Below, piece after piece: positions 24,335 to 31,287 of a stretch of DNA of 34,439 bases (position 1 is its first letter; each line of letters starts with the position of its first letter). The DNA is from a virus: positions 1 through 34,439 of IMG/VR virus record IMGVR_UViG_3300031702_000025, one strand, 5' to 3'. Made by a program: the position numbers and the translations under genes. The notes under the pieces were generated by a model that worked only from the letters and a program-made list of their open reading frames with translations, did not search any database and was not told the origin of the DNA.

Positions 24335-24904
24335 ATGGCAACTGTTAATAAAAATCCATTAAATAGACAACCCACTAACTATGATATGGCTCGTCCAACT
24401 CAGTTTAAGTTCTCTATTTTAAAGATACCTAATACAGAGTACTTCATCACTGAAGCAAACTTGCCAGGCATTGCATTTTCTGGTGACGCAGTATTAAACA
24501 CTAGATTCACCTCTCTTCCTATGATGGGCGACACTATTAATTATGAACCCATTGAGTTGTCATTTAATGTACAAGAGGACTTATCCAATTGGCGTGAAAT
24601 ACATGATTGGATGGTAGGTATTGGTTTTCCAGAAAGTACTGAACAGTTTGATAATGCTATTACAGACGCATCATCTATAAGAACTTCTGTACCATCTGTC
24701 AATGCAAGCTTGGCGTCACTAGCAAGTGATGCAACCTTAACCATTATGTCTAACAAGAATAATCCTGTCATAAAAATTACCTTTAAGAATGCATATCCAA
24801 CATCTCTTGCTGGTATGAATTTTGACACCAAGGACGTAGAAGCACAAAATTTAACTTCTACAATAACTATGAATTATGATACTTATTCAGTTGAGGTTCT
24901 TTAA
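24335..24904 (+). CDS. T4 tail tube-fold protein (gp3/gp19/gp54 class)
   Basis: 189 residues. NPLNRQPTNYDMARPTQFKF, NTEYFITEANLPGI, SLPMMGDTINYEPIELSF, and WREIHDWMVGIGFPES form a recognised tail tube-related family: the FSI...EANLPGI and GDT..YEP..L.F pattern parallels gp19 at 17980. In cyanophages a tail protein, often labelled gp3 (tail completion), lies at this place between gp23 and uvsY. The exact T4 equivalent (gp3, gp54 or a tube paralogue) cannot be fixed from sequence alone. It has its own late promoter. Confidence 0.68.
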   Translation: MATVNKNPLNRQPTNYDMARPTQFKFSILKIPNTEYFITEANLPGIAFSGDAVLNTRFTSLPMMGDTINYEPIELSFNVQEDLSNWREIHDWMVGIGFPESTEQFDNAITDASSIRTSVPSVNASLASLASDATLTIMSNKNNPVIKITFKNAYPTSLAGMNFDTKDVEAQNLTSTITMNYDTYSVEVL

Positions 24905-24923
24905 ATCCAAAGTATTAAATCAT

Positions 24924-24931
24924 TATAAATA
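24924..24931 (+). promoter_or_regulatory. Late promoter TATAAATA before uvsY
   Basis: Exact TATAAATA located 115 bases before the uvsY ATG. The expected start, about six bases on, is G24937, the first base of the 10-bp stem described next. Confidence 0.78.
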
Positions 24932-24936
24932 AGATA

Positions 24937-25024
24937 GTGAACAGGGGATTTTGACTTAGACACCCGTAGTTGCTTCTCTGAGAAGAGAATATTTAGAACA
25001 GTAAGTTCGATTGACCCTGTTCAC
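24937..25024 (+). ncRNA. Candidate structured RNA or structured 5' leader of uvsY
   Basis: GTGAACAGGG (24937-24946) pairs perfectly with CCCTGTTCAC (25015-25024), enclosing 68 bases. Inside lies a hairpin TTCTCT-GAGA-AGAGAA (24974-24989) with a GNRA loop, and GGG/CCC pairing around 24945-24965 is possible. The element begins at the predicted start of the late promoter. It is 88 nt long, near tRNA size and has a TTCGATT, but T- and D-stems do not form, so it is not called a tRNA. The gap 24905-25045 has no other gene. Confidence 0.5.
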
Positions 25025-25045
25025 ACTCTATAACATGGAAATATT

Positions 25046-25474
25046 ATGACACTAGATGATTTGCAGGCATCAGCCGCACACGACTTGAAGATGGACAACT
25101 TAGAACTCGGTGATGAGTCTATGAAGTCTGCATCACTTCACCAAAAATACCTAACCATATACAACAACTTCAGACAACTAGTTCTCTTAAAACAGGGCGA
25201 GTATCATGTGCTCTATAGAAATAAATGGGAGTACTATGGAGGTAAGTCTGACGCTTCAGTTTATCGTGACAACCCATTCGATCATAAAATACTTAAAGCA
25301 GACTTGCACATATATCTGGATTCTGATATTGACTTGATCAAAGCAAAACAAAAAGTAGAATACTTCAAGGTATGTCAAGATACTTGTGAACGTATTCTGA
25401 AACAAGTCGGCACTCGTAATTGGGAAATCAAAAACGCAATAGAGTGGCGTAAATTTGTAGATGGTGTTGTATAA
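25046..25474 (+). CDS. uvsY: Recombination mediator UvsY
   Basis: 142 residues (T4 UvsY is 137). It is mostly helical, with HQKYLTIYNNFRQLVLLKQG, shortened here, and YRNKWEYYGGKSDASVY, the conserved single-strand-binding core. The LHIYLDSDIDLIKAKQKVEY stretch matches the oligomerisation region of UvsY. It loads recombinase UvsX on gp32-coated single-stranded DNA. The stop is immediately followed by the GTG start of uvsW, the same pairing as in T4. No UvsX gene is present in this window. Confidence 0.88.
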   Translation: MTLDDLQASAAHDLKMDNLELGDESMKSASLHQKYLTIYNNFRQLVLLKQGEYHVLYRNKWEYYGGKSDASVYRDNPFDHKILKADLHIYLDSDIDLIKAKQKVEYFKVCQDTCERILKQVGTRNWEIKNAIEWRKFVDGVV

Positions 25475-26950
25475 GTGACAAAAGTTACAAAGAAGAATGA
25501 GGTGTACTTAGAAGTATCAGCTGAACCCTCTACTGCTCGTTCGTTATCAGACCATTTCACATTCGAAGTGCCTGGCGCTAAGTTTATGCCGGCATATCGC
25601 AATCGGATATGGGATGGAAAAATAAGACTATATTCTCCACAAACGGGAGAACTTTACCTTGGACTTCTAGGATACCTAGAGAAATGGTTAGAGGATTGGG
25701 AAGAACCATATGAAATTAGCAAGGAGTTAAAAGATGAAAAACAACTGGATAGAGAAATACTCAATGGGTTCATCACTGGACTTAAGCTTAAAGCTAGAGG
25801 AAACCCTATTGTGCCACGCGACTACCAAGTGGATGCCGTGGATTTTGCCATTAGAAAACATCGTGCTTTGTTGCTTAGTCCTACTGCTTCGGGTAAGTCA
25901 CTCATAATCTATATTCTTGTCAGGTACTATAAGTTACTGATGAGAGAACAGCCACAGGACAGGACACTAATACTTGTTCCTACAACATCATTAGTCGAAC
26001 AGATGTACTCAGACTTTGTTGATTATGGCTGGAGTGAAGGTAACATGCAGAAGGTGTATAGTGGACATGACAGAGAGGTTACACATCCTGTAGTTATATC
26101 CACATGGCAATCACTGTATAAAATGCCCAAGTCATACTTTGACTGTTTTGGATTGGTTATCGGTGATGAAGCTCATCTATTTAAAGCAAAGTCTTTGACT
26201 TCTATCTTGACTAACCTAGATCAGTGTAAGTATCGTTTTGGTTTGACAGGTACACTTGATGGTATGCAAACACATCGTTTAGTTTTAGAAGGACTGTTTG
26301 GTTCTCTGAAGAAAGTTATAACCACAAAGAAGTTGATTGATTCAAAGACACTTGCTTCATTTAAGATTAAAGCTTTGGTTATGACTTACTCTGATGAAGA
26401 GTGTAAGATTGTTAAGGGTATGAACTATCAAGATGAGATGGATTACATAGTAACACACGCAAAGAGAAATAAGTTCATAAAAGACTTGACACTTACTCTA
26501 AAAGGTAATACACTAGTATTGTTCCAATTCGTAGAGAAACATGGAAACATCTTACATGAGATGATTCGATCGGCTACCACTAGAAGGGTATTCTACGTTT
26601 ATGGTGGGACAGACACTAAGACTAGGGAAGACATTCGTGCGATTACAGAGAACGAGAAGGATGCTATCATTGTTGCATCTTATGGTACTTTCTCTACTGG
26701 TATTAACATTCGTAATCTACACAATATTATCTTCTCTAGTCCTAGTAAATCTAGAGTTCGTACTCTACAAAGTATCGGTAGGGGATTGCGTAAGAGTGAG
26801 ACTAAGGATAGTGCTACTCTTTTTGATATTGCAGATGACTTCTCACACAAGTCTAAACGCAACTTCACAATAAATCATTTTCAAGAACGTATAAATATAT
26901 ATGCAGAGGAAGAGTTTGACTACGAAATTACAAGGATAAAAGTAAAATGA
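25475..26950 (+). CDS. uvsW: Superfamily 2 helicase UvsW
   Basis: 491 residues, close to T4 UvsW. Walker A SPTASGKS (135-142), motif II DEAH (231-234), motif III FGLTGT (255-260), and motif VI QSIGRGLRKS (about 431-440). An N-terminal ~90-residue domain with RNRIWDGKIRLYSPQTGELY, shortened, is the substrate-binding domain typical of UvsW. It unwinds R-loops and branched recombination intermediates and in T4 ends origin-dependent replication. The start is GTG, directly after the uvsY stop. Its end overlaps the next ATG by four bases. Confidence 0.93.
   Translation: MTKVTKKNEVYLEVSAEPSTARSLSDHFTFEVPGAKFMPAYRNRIWDGKIRLYSPQTGELYLGLLGYLEKWLEDWEEPYEISKELKDEKQLDREILNGFITGLKLKARGNPIVPRDYQVDAVDFAIRKHRALLLSPTASGKSLIIYILVRYYKLLMREQPQDRTLILVPTTSLVEQMYSDFVDYGWSEGNMQKVYSGHDREVTHPVVISTWQSLYKMPKSYFDCFGLVIGDEAHLFKAKSLTSILTNLDQCKYRFGLTGTLDGMQTHRLVLEGLFGSLKKVITTKKLIDSKTLASFKIKALVMTYSDEECKIVKGMNYQDEMDYIVTHAKRNKFIKDLTLTLKGNTLVLFQFVEKHGNILHEMIRSATTRRVFYVYGGTDTKTREDIRAITENEKDAIIVASYGTFSTGINIRNLHNIIFSSPSKSRVRTLQSIGRGLRKSETKDSATLFDIADDFSHKSKRNFTINHFQERINIYAEEEFDYEITRIKVK
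26890..26897 (+). promoter_or_regulatory. Possible late promoter TATAAATA inside the end of uvsW
   Basis: Exact TATAAATA followed by TATATG, 50 bases before the ATG at 26947. It lies inside coding sequence, so it may be chance, but the distance suits the LSm-like gene. Confidence 0.35.
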
Positions 26951-27348
26951 TTGCAGAGAATATAATTTTAAAGTTAAATAGTGGCGAAGAGATAGTGTGT
27001 AAGGTTACTAGTGCAGAAGAGTCTGTGATATACGAAATAGAGAATCCATTACTAGTTATTTCAGAGCCTGTGTACACACGACATGGTGTTGAAGAATCTA
27101 TATCATTCAAGAGATGGATACACTTCTCTGAGGAATCAGTATTCCGTATTAATAAGAATAGTGTTATGTTAATGTGTGGTGCGTCTGAAGGACTATCTAA
27201 GTTCTACGAGTATTGTGTTACAAAGATGCAGAATGAGTTTGATGAGGATTCTATCTGGATGGAAGCAACTAATGATGATCTAGATGAGATTGCAATGGAA
27301 GAAGCATTGGAACAGTTTGATACTCCAATGTCTAAAACAGTACATTAG
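26947..27348 (+). CDS. Small protein with LSm-like N-terminal fold (133 aa)
   Basis: Overlaps the uvsW end by four bases (ATGA), so translation is coupled. Residues 5-65 (IILKLNSGEEIVCKVTSAEE, then YEIENPLLVISEP) show the five-strand pattern of Sm/LSm-type barrels common in small proteins of marine T4-like phages. The C-terminal ~40 residues are strongly acidic (NDDLDEIAMEEALEQFD). Possible RNA- or protein-binding role; no function known. The late transcription coactivator gp33 was considered because gp55 is next, but no sequence support was seen. Confidence 0.55.
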   Translation: MIAENIILKLNSGEEIVCKVTSAEESVIYEIENPLLVISEPVYTRHGVEESISFKRWIHFSEESVFRINKNSVMLMCGASEGLSKFYEYCVTKMQNEFDEDSIWMEATNDDLDEIAMEEALEQFDTPMSKTVH

Positions 27349-27377
27349 ATTTAAACTACTTTCTCTCTAACACAGCT

Positions 27378-27406
27378 ATTATAACAAGGATTCTAAACTC
27401 TGTCAA
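27378..27406 (-). promoter_or_regulatory. Perfect consensus sigma70-type promoter on the minus strand
   Basis: On the minus strand: TTGACA (27406-27401), 17-base spacer, TATAAT (27383-27378), with an extended -10 TG. It points left, antisense to the LSm-like gene and uvsW. Its -35 region, TGTCAATAG on the plus strand, is an inverted copy of CTATTGACA at the plus promoter 27443, making a divergent pair. No minus-strand gene lies downstream. Confidence 0.75.
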
Positions 27407-27442
27407 TAGGTTTTGCAAAATAAAGTTAAATAAATTAATCTA

Positions 27443-27471
27443 TTGACAAACCTGTGTAATTAAAGTATAAT
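27443..27471 (+). promoter_or_regulatory. Perfect consensus sigma70-type promoter for gp55
   Basis: TTGACA (27443-27448), 17-base spacer, TATAAT (27466-27471). The expected start near 27478 lies past an in-frame ATG at 27474, which excludes that ATG as the gp55 start. It drives sigma factor 55 and probably genes 47 and 46, before late transcription begins. The gap 27349-27515 otherwise holds only the opposing promoter. Confidence 0.9.
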
Positions 27472-27515
27472 ATATGAATAGTTGCAAAATACAAGCAACG
27501 GAATGTGGAGTTATA

Positions 27516-28079
27516 ATGACTAAAAAGAAAAAGGGTGTTCACTACGTCAACAATGCAGACTTTCTTGCCGCAATGGCAGAGTGGAAAGACAAATGCAAAG
27601 ACGCTGAAGAACTAGGCGACCCACAACCGCCAGTTACCAACTACATAGGTGAGTGTTTTTTAAAGATTGCAAATCATCTATCGTATCGGCCAAACTTCAT
27701 CAACTATACCTATAGAGATGAAATGATTTCAGATGGAATAGAGAACTGTTTACAATACTGTAGTAACTTCAATCCAGAGAAATCCAAAAACCCTTTTGCA
27801 TATTTTACTCAAATTATTTACTATGCATTTCTTAGAAGGATTGCAAAAGAGAAAAAGCAACAACATGTAAAACACCAAATCATTTCTAATATGAATATTG
27901 ATGTGATGATGGATGGTGATTCAGCAGCTGCTGGATATGTAGAGTATCTACAGAAGAACTTCTTACCCGATGAAGCGGTATATAAACCAAAGAAGAAAGT
28001 GAAGAAAGAACCGAAAGGTCTTGAGAATTTTTATGATGATAAGGATGTACAAATAAATGAAGATAGCACTAATAACTGA
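27516..28079 (+). CDS. 55: Late transcription sigma factor gp55
   Basis: 187 residues (T4 gp55 is 185). The ATG at 27516 has TGGAG five bases upstream; an in-frame ATG at 27474 overlaps the promoter and is rejected. Conserved blocks are YRDEMISDGIENCLQYCSNF and NPFAYFTQIIYYAFLRRIAKEK, the sigma region 2-like core that recognises TATAAATA. The late promoters in this window fit its activity. Near the C-terminus GLENFYDD resembles a short hydrophobic-acidic clamp-binding epitope, but 13 further residues follow. The end overlaps gene 47 by 23 bases. Confidence 0.93.
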   Translation: MTKKKKGVHYVNNADFLAAMAEWKDKCKDAEELGDPQPPVTNYIGECFLKIANHLSYRPNFINYTYRDEMISDGIENCLQYCSNFNPEKSKNPFAYFTQIIYYAFLRRIAKEKKQQHVKHQIISNMNIDVMMDGDSAAAGYVEYLQKNFLPDEAVYKPKKKVKKEPKGLENFYDDKDVQINEDSTNN

Positions 28080-29121
28080 TACCCATTTTGGAGCTAGAAA
28101 TGACAATCTCTTTTTTAATGACTACTTCTACAAATTTTGGGAAGAAACGTATTTCCCATACCTAGAAAAGTCTGGCATAGACACAGTTATTCATGGTGGT
28201 GATGTTATGGACAGACGTAAGTTTGTCTCCTATAAGATTGCCAAAGACTTTCGTGAAAGGTTCCTACAAAAACATGAGGACTTAGGTATTACCCTCCACA
28301 TGTTGGTTGGTAATCACGATACCTTCTATAAGAACACCAATGAAGTTAACTCCCTAGAAGAGTTGATTAATGGTAAATTCACCAACATCCACACATATCC
28401 ATCAGCTGCTACAGTAGAGTTTGATGGAACTCCCATATGTTTTATTCCTTGGATTTGTCCAGAGAATTATGCAGAAACAATGGAACATATCAAAAATACC
28501 CCAGCACAAGTTGCACTTGGACATTTAGAGATTAATGGTTTCGAGATGCATTCTGGTATCAAAGCAGAAGGTGGGTATGATAAAGGATTCCTAAAGAAAT
28601 TCGATACAGTATTCAGTGGACACTTCCACAAGAAGTCTGATGATGGACAAGTATTTTACTTAGGTAATACTTACCAAATGACTTGGGCCGACTATGGTTG
28701 CCCTAAAGGATTCCATGTATTTGATACTACCACTAGGGATTTAGAACGTATAATCAACCCTTACACAATCTTCGAAAAAGTATACTACGATGATACAATA
28801 ACAGATTTTTCTGACTTCAATGTCTTGACATTACGGGATAAGTATGTTAGAATAGTAGTTGTTAATAAAAAAGACATCTATCAGTTCGATAGATTTGTCG
28901 ATAGAGTGTTGTCGGATGCAGGCGCCCATGAGGTGAAGATTGTTGAAGACTTCTCTGAATTGGATGCATCTAATGTAGATGATGCTATTGTTGAAAATGC
29001 AGAAGACACTATGACAGTGTTGGAGCGATATATTGATGAGTTGGATGTGGACTTGAATAAAGTCAGATTGACTTCAATGATGAAATCGTTATACTTAGAA
29101 GCGAGTGACTTAGAACTTTGA
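28057..29121 (+). CDS. 47: Recombination nuclease subunit gp47 (Mre11-type)
   Basis: 354 residues (T4 gp47 is 339). Metallophosphoesterase motifs: DTHFG (D8, H10), HGGDVMDRR (D49), VGNHDTF (N86, H87), GHLEING and SGHFHKK. With gp46 it makes an Mre11/Rad50-like complex that resects double-strand ends and makes the 3' tails used by UvsX/UvsY. It starts inside the end of gp55 (23-base overlap) and overlaps gp46 by four bases, so all three are tightly coupled. Confidence 0.95.
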   Translation: MKIALITDTHFGARNDNLFFNDYFYKFWEETYFPYLEKSGIDTVIHGGDVMDRRKFVSYKIAKDFRERFLQKHEDLGITLHMLVGNHDTFYKNTNEVNSLEELINGKFTNIHTYPSAATVEFDGTPICFIPWICPENYAETMEHIKNTPAQVALGHLEINGFEMHSGIKAEGGYDKGFLKKFDTVFSGHFHKKSDDGQVFYLGNTYQMTWADYGCPKGFHVFDTTTRDLERIINPYTIFEKVYYDDTITDFSDFNVLTLRDKYVRIVVVNKKDIYQFDRFVDRVLSDAGAHEVKIVEDFSELDASNVDDAIVENAEDTMTVLERYIDELDVDLNKVRLTSMMKSLYLEASDLEL

Positions 29122-30827
29122 TTACTTTTAAATATGTACGCTGGAAGAATTTACTTTCGACTGGCAATAATATGACTGAAATACAGCTGGACAGAACTTC
29201 GTCCACTTTGATTATTGGAGAGAATGGTGCTGGAAAGTCTACCATTCTTGATGCTCTGTGTTTTGGACTCTTTAATAAACCCTTCAGAAATATATCCAAG
29301 AAACAACTTGTCAACACTGTGAATAATGGTGCTGCTGTTGTTGAGGTTGAATTCAATGTAGGTGGTAAAGAGGTTAAGGTTATTCGGGGTATTAAACCGA
29401 ATATATTTGAGGTTTGGGTTAATGGTAAAATGATTAACCAAGACGCAAACGCCAGAGACTATCAGAAGTATCTAGAACAACAGATTATGGGATTGAACTA
29501 TCGTTCTTTCACACAGGTTGTTATACTAGGTTCCTCTACCTTTGTACCATTCATGCAACTTACAACAAAGGCCCGCCGTGAGGTTGTAGAGGATATCCTA
29601 GACATTAAGATTTTCTCATTGATGAACTTCCTATTGAAGAGTCAAACAAAAGAACTTAACGAGGATATTCGGAACACTGAACAGACATATGAACTTACAA
29701 GAGAGAAGGCATCACTGCAAGAAAGATTCATTAAGGATGTTATAGAGAACAAATCTTCAATCATTGAAGAGAGTAAATCTAAGGTTTCCTCAAATGATTC
29801 TTCCATCCAAACCAAACAAGGACAAATTGTATCTTTGGATAATGCGAAAGAGGCGTTATCGTTTGATAGTGAACAGAAGATTAGGTTAGAAGAAAAGATT
29901 AGAAAACTCAGTAGAACAGAAGCTGCATTGTCTAATAAACGAGGCGAACATGAACGTCAAATTAACTTTTTCCAGAGTAATGCAGAGTGTCCAACATGCG
30001 AACAGGATATCACTGATGCAACAAAACAGACGCAGATTAATGCAAGGAACTCTAAAGTTGAAGAACTTGATAATGCGATTGCTGATGCTAATAGAATGGA
30101 GAATGACGAACAAGAACGACTGAATGTAATTAAGGACAATCTTACTACACTTCGCAGACATGATGTAGAGATTGCAAAGATACGTTCTTCTATCAGCGAG
30201 TTGGAGAAGTTCAATGTTAAGTTAGAGAAGGATATCGAAACCTATACACAAGGTTCTGTGTCTGATGATGATAAGAACAAGTTGGCTGAACTGAAGGGTA
30301 AGATTTCCCTTATTGAAGAACGGAAGTCTAAGTTAAACGAAGACAAGTTCTATGTAGATGTTGCTCGTAATCTACTACAGGATAGTGGTATCAAGACTAA
30401 GATAGTGAAACAGTACTTGCCAATTATGAACAAGTTAGTGAATACCTATCTCAGTTCGATGGACTTCTATGTACAGTTTAACCTAGATGAGAACTTCAAC
30501 GAAACAATCAAGTCACGATTCCGTGATGAGTTTTCCTATGCATCATTCTCTGAAGGTGAGAAGATGCGTATTGACTTGGCTCTACTATTCACATGGCGTG
30601 CCATTGCCAAGATGAAGAACTCTACCAACACAAACCTACTAATCCTAGATGAAATCTTTGATTCTTCTTTGGATGGTTCTGGTACAGATGACTTCCTTAA
30701 AATCCTAGATACGTTCTCAGACCAGAACGTGTTTGTTATATCACATAAACAGGACATGCTGTTTGATAAGTTTAGAAGTGTTGTCCAGTTCAAGAAAGAA
30801 AAGAATTTCTCACATTTGGTGACATAA
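29118..30827 (+). CDS. 46: Recombination ATPase subunit gp46 (Rad50-type)
   Basis: 569 residues (T4 gp46 is 560). Walker A GENGAGKS (34-41), a long coiled coil (about 185-395) interrupted by the zinc hook C291-P-T-C294, the ABC signature SFSEGEKMR (about 478) and Walker B LLILDEIFDS (about 508-517). The start is TTG in a TTGA overlap with the gp47 stop; the next in-frame ATG would remove the conserved N-terminal strand ITFKYVRWKNLLS, so TTG is chosen. ABC ATPase partner of gp47 in end resection. Confidence 0.95.
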   Translation: MITFKYVRWKNLLSTGNNMTEIQLDRTSSTLIIGENGAGKSTILDALCFGLFNKPFRNISKKQLVNTVNNGAAVVEVEFNVGGKEVKVIRGIKPNIFEVWVNGKMINQDANARDYQKYLEQQIMGLNYRSFTQVVILGSSTFVPFMQLTTKARREVVEDILDIKIFSLMNFLLKSQTKELNEDIRNTEQTYELTREKASLQERFIKDVIENKSSIIEESKSKVSSNDSSIQTKQGQIVSLDNAKEALSFDSEQKIRLEEKIRKLSRTEAALSNKRGEHERQINFFQSNAECPTCEQDITDATKQTQINARNSKVEELDNAIADANRMENDEQERLNVIKDNLTTLRRHDVEIAKIRSSISELEKFNVKLEKDIETYTQGSVSDDDKNKLAELKGKISLIEERKSKLNEDKFYVDVARNLLQDSGIKTKIVKQYLPIMNKLVNTYLSSMDFYVQFNLDENFNETIKSRFRDEFSYASFSEGEKMRIDLALLFTWRAIAKMKNSTNTNLLILDEIFDSSLDGSGTDDFLKILDTFSDQNVFVISHKQDMLFDKFRSVVQFKKEKNFSHLVT

Positions 30828-30837
30828 AGTTTAAACA

Positions 30838-30960
30838 ATGAAAATTAAAATAGAAGTAGAAATAGACACAGAAAACGAAAAAGATTTAAGTACTGTCGAA
30901 GAAATTATATACAAGTTAAAAGACTTGCTAGAAACTCAAGGAGAAGATGAAGATGACTAG
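30838..30960 (+). CDS. Small acidic protein (40 aa), unknown
   Basis: Short ORF beginning ten bases after gp46: MKIKIEVEIDTENEKDLS, ending GEDEDD. A short strand, then one helix, then an acidic tail, a common form for small phage accessory proteins. It overlaps the next ORF by eight bases, which supports real coupled translation. No known family recognised. Confidence 0.45.
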   Translation: MKIKIEVEIDTENEKDLSTVEEIIYKLKDLLETQGEDEDD

Positions 30961-31105
30961 AGAAGTTAATACACCAGAAGAATTAATTCAAGAATTTCTT
31001 GATAAGGGTGGAGTGATTGAACAATGCGAACCAATGGTGCGTACTGATCCTTCAGATATTACACATTTAGTTCGTGTGCGTTCAGCTGATGTGGGGGCTC
31101 AATAA
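30953..31105 (+). CDS. Small protein (50 aa), unknown
   Basis: Overlaps the 40-residue ORF by eight bases, with AAGGAGAAG just upstream of its ATG, a strong ribosome site. Sequence runs MTREVNTPEELIQEFLDKGG to VRSADVGAQ. One N-terminal helix, then a strand (THLVRVRS). No family recognised. It ends just before the tandem promoters at 31128 and 31223, so it closes the gp55-46 transcription unit. Confidence 0.5.
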   Translation: MTREVNTPEELIQEFLDKGGVIEQCEPMVRTDPSDITHLVRVRSADVGAQ

Positions 31106-31112
31106 CTAAAAA

Positions 31113-31161
31113 AGTTTTGAAAACATCTTGACTTGTTGTAAAAACAATGGTATAATGGTTA
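31113..31161 (+). promoter_or_regulatory. First of two tandem host-type promoters
   Basis: TTGACT (31128-31133), 17-base spacer, TATAAT (31151-31156). The 20 bases up to and including TTGAC (31113-31132) are repeated exactly at 31208-31227, and TATAATGGTTA also recurs. A 13-codon ORF (31168-31209) lies between the two promoters. Confidence 0.8.
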
Positions 31162-31207
31162 CATAAGATGAAAAGAACGAAGTGGACAGTATATAAAAGT
31201 CTAATTT

Positions 31208-31256
31208 AGTTTTGAAAACATCTTGACAATTGTTGTCAAAACATGTATAATGGTTA
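31208..31256 (+). promoter_or_regulatory. Second tandem promoter with palindromic operator over the -35
   Basis: TTGACA (31223-31228), 17-base spacer, TATAAT (31246-31251). TTGACAA-TTG-TTGTCAA (31223-31239) is a perfect inverted repeat covering the -35, a good operator shape. The copy 95 bases upstream keeps the -35 but has an incomplete palindrome. Confidence 0.85.
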
Positions 31257-31287
31257 TACTAAAGTAAAAAACAAACGGGAAAATATT

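Noticed and set aside
24951-24956. TTGACT as a -35 box before uvsY
   Set aside because: No TATAAT-like hexamer lies 16-18 bases downstream; it is inside the structured element.
24937-25025. Possible tRNA: 7-bp acceptor-like stem, 88 nt, TTCGATT like a T-loop, unpaired A after the stem
   Set aside because: The bases flanking TTCGATT (GTAAG and GACCC) do not form a T-stem, and no D-arm or 7-base anticodon loop can be drawn. Kept as a structured RNA instead.
27474-27515. ATG extending gp55 by 14 residues
   Set aside because: It lies before the predicted transcript start; the ATG at 27516 has a good ribosome site.
31243-31287. ATG extending the DUF932 protein by 15 residues
   Set aside because: It overlaps the -10 box of its promoter.
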